Of a stretch of DNA of 64,000 bases, positions 62,144 through 64,000 are shown one piece after another. The notes below the pieces were generated by a model. The model made no database searches, was not told the DNA's origin, and saw nothing but the letters and a program-made list of their open reading frames with translations. How positions within the stretch are numbered: the first letter of the stretch is position 1; every line of letters begins with the position of its first letter. Made by a program: the position numbers and the translations under genes. Source of the stretch: Eudromia elegans (lineage: Eukaryota; Chordata; Aves; Tinamiformes; Tinamidae); the NCBI GenBank assembly GCA_003342815.1, contig PTEX01000094.1:62001-126000 (forward strand), read 5' to 3'.

Positions 62144-63576
62144 CATTTAACATTCATGGCCTTAGGTTAGCTTATTGTTATGACTCTCCTGTAGTTCTTG
62201 GGGTAATTTCAGTCCTCTATTTCTTGTGGAGCAGTATCTCGCTATCGACTTGTTTCCATGAACTAGTGTAGCAAGATAAACCTTGTACTGTTACTTGCAT
62301 CAGCACTGAGTTAATTCTCATGAATACAGTGGCTTTCTCAAGCTTACACAGCATGCCAGTAAAAGATGTTGGGAAAGATGTTGGTTGACCTGATTTAAAT
62401 GTACTTTATGCTGGGATTAAGCTATTAAAACATCGCAAAAATGACTCAAGTTCCTTGAAATTTCCCAGCAGGCCTCAGGATTTACCTCAAAGGATTATCT
62501 CAGCTGCTGAAGGTGCCACCCATATCCTTTCCATTTCATCTCTTGAAGCACAGCGAGCTCTGTGGTTGTCTTTCTGTGATATTCTCACCACCTTGGTCAA
62601 TTTATGCCATCATTAAAGCACAAATCCGCTGCTGGATGTGGTGCAGTTTTCTTCACTATGAGAAACTCTGCAGATTTGTACAAGAAACTTAGTGTTCCCA
62701 AACATAAAAATGATTCAATTTGGGGCTGATGCTTGGTGGCAGGATCAATCTTCTTCAACTCTAAAAAGCAGTTTGTTCTCAGGGAAGAGATTTAAGGGGA
62801 AGATATTTAAAGAGAATGTAGAAATTCCTTTTAGAAGATTGTTCCTCACTCCTGGTACGTGGCAGGGTACTGAAGGTGGGTATTGATGTCCCAACATGTC
62901 CTAGTGTCTCTTTTGATGTTGGCTGAGAGGTATTATCGATGCTGTGCCGGGACGTTAGTGTGGTGCAGGAATGGTGCAGGAGCACTTGAGGCTGTAATTG
63001 TGGAAGACCGGCCCTTTCATCTTCTGTTCTTTTTCTTCTCAATAATCGGCTTCTCTTCACCACAAAACTTATGGAAAAAAAAAAAAAGAGCTTTTCAGGA
63101 AAAGTGCTTTCTACCCCTTACTCTCTGCTATGGTGGTAGGAGAGGGAGAAATGCCAGGGGGAACAGATAACTTCATGTCAGCAAGTTCATAGCTACAAAG
63201 AGGTTTGTTTGCTCGTGGTTTTTCTTCCCCCCATCCACACTTTGTTATGCCAGAAGCTTCCAAGGAACCTGCTGCCCCAAGAAAGCAGTGGGCCTGAGTG
63301 CAGAGCATCAGCTGAGCCCGAGGAGCCTCTCTCTGCAGCTGGATGGTTTTGAGTTGAGCTGGAGGCTGACTATTGATCAGGTCATTAAATGAAATGTTCA
63401 GGCTGATGATGTGGGCTCTTCTTGGCCAGTTATTGATGTGGGACTCCAGATATCCCAAGGGACTCCAGCACCCCCCAGACTCCTAGCATGAAATTATGCC
63501 TTTTGGCAGCAGATTCCCTCCAGCATCCTTTCTTTCCTTCTCTTCCGCACTTGCTTCTGTTTGTAGCATCAGCTAA

Positions 63577-63650
63577 AGTTTTTTTTTTTTAAGTGTATAT
63601 ATATAAATGTATTTTTATATTTTTTATATATATATATAATATTTTTATAT
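63577..63650. repeat. Poly-T and AT-only low-complexity tract
   Basis: A T run is followed by alternating TATATA with 'tttttatat' segments. The sequence is strongly self-complementary and could extrude as a cruciform. Confidence 0.85.
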
Positions 63651-64000
63651 GGGTGGATGTGAATCAAGTTATGTTCTTTCAGTAAATGAAAATAAAATCT
63701 AGGGAACGGAAGCCGCAGGGGTGGCTAAACATAACCATTTCTGCTGGGTGGATCTGTGCTCCCATGGGGAAGAGCAGAGTTTCCCAGTTTCAGAATAGTA
63801 CAGACTGCATTTGCATTAAATCAGTGGATGTTAACTATGTAATTTTGTAGGGACAGGCAGGGGATGTGTGCAGACACGTGTGTGCAATGTATCTATAATT
63901 GTATACATTAACTTCTGTTTAGTGGGGTTTTTTTCTTACTCAATGTGCATGATTTTCCTAGAATTGGTAGGACCTATAAAAAAATCGGCTGAAATATTTA

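Larger units (their letters stand above)
51186..64000 (+). other. COL22A1: COL22A1 intron after the vWA exon (continues past the window)
   Basis: At least 12.8 kb of intron beginning GTAAGT. I looked for the thrombospondin-N-like exon that should follow (expected to begin with a V-L-C-P-type sequence) and did not find it, although a short exon could escape a reading by eye. Contents: (TTG)n at 58,979-59,000, a hairpin at 60,656-60,679, a T/C-rich tract at 62,080-62,143, an AT-only tract at about 63,590-63,650, and GC-richer patches at about 57,180-57,390 and 63,230-63,480. No CR1 copy was recognised. Confidence 0.7.

Noticed and set aside
51186..64000. Search for the thrombospondin-N-like exon of COL22A1
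   Set aside because: No stretch encoding the expected V-L-C-P-type start or the following domain was found, so the exon is probably beyond the window. An exon below about 100 bp could have been missed by eye.

Overview
The window looks like bird nuclear DNA. It is AT-rich and mostly non-coding, and its recognisable interspersed repeats are chicken-repeat 1 (CR1) LINEs. Several copies carry the typical 3' end, including an 8-base tail of the ATTCTATG/ATTCTGTG type. The only convincing protein-coding sequence is the 5' part of one gene on the + strand, which I identify as COL22A1 (collagen alpha-1(XXII), a FACIT collagen of tissue junctions such as the myotendinous junction).

Layout. 1-44,400 is about 44 kb with no gene I can support. 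It holds CR1 fragments (1-110, 6,496-6,555, 21,066-22,480, 27,621-27,672, 27,901-28,245), ancient CR1 remnants (about 7,200-7,345 and 11,345-12,035), an (AAAAT)n tract, a 23-bp triplicate, and a CpG-rich block at 17,700-19,290 interrupted by an 815-base N gap next to a (TCTTC)n tract. A smaller GC-rich patch lies at 31,660-32,020. At 44,550-44,850 an E-box, a MEF2-like/TATA element and a strong splice donor form a candidate promoter and non-coding first exon.

44,850-64,000 is the start of COL22A1. A signal-peptide exon (46,448-46,606, ATG at 46,516) is followed by a 4.0-kb intron and a single exon (50,619-51,185) that carries the whole von Willebrand factor A domain. The two exons join in phase 1 and give 219 complete residues. 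The vWA exon ends in phase 1 at a good GTAAGT donor. From 51,186 to the window end I see only intron. I did not find the next (thrombospondin-N-like) exon, so that intron is probably longer than 12.8 kb.

No tRNA, rRNA, CRISPR array or other complete gene was recognised. The most useful leads are the two rival candidate 5' ends of COL22A1, the start-stop upstream ORF just before its ATG, and a tail-to-tail CR1 pair with a 35-bp perfect inverted match that could form double-stranded RNA if transcribed.
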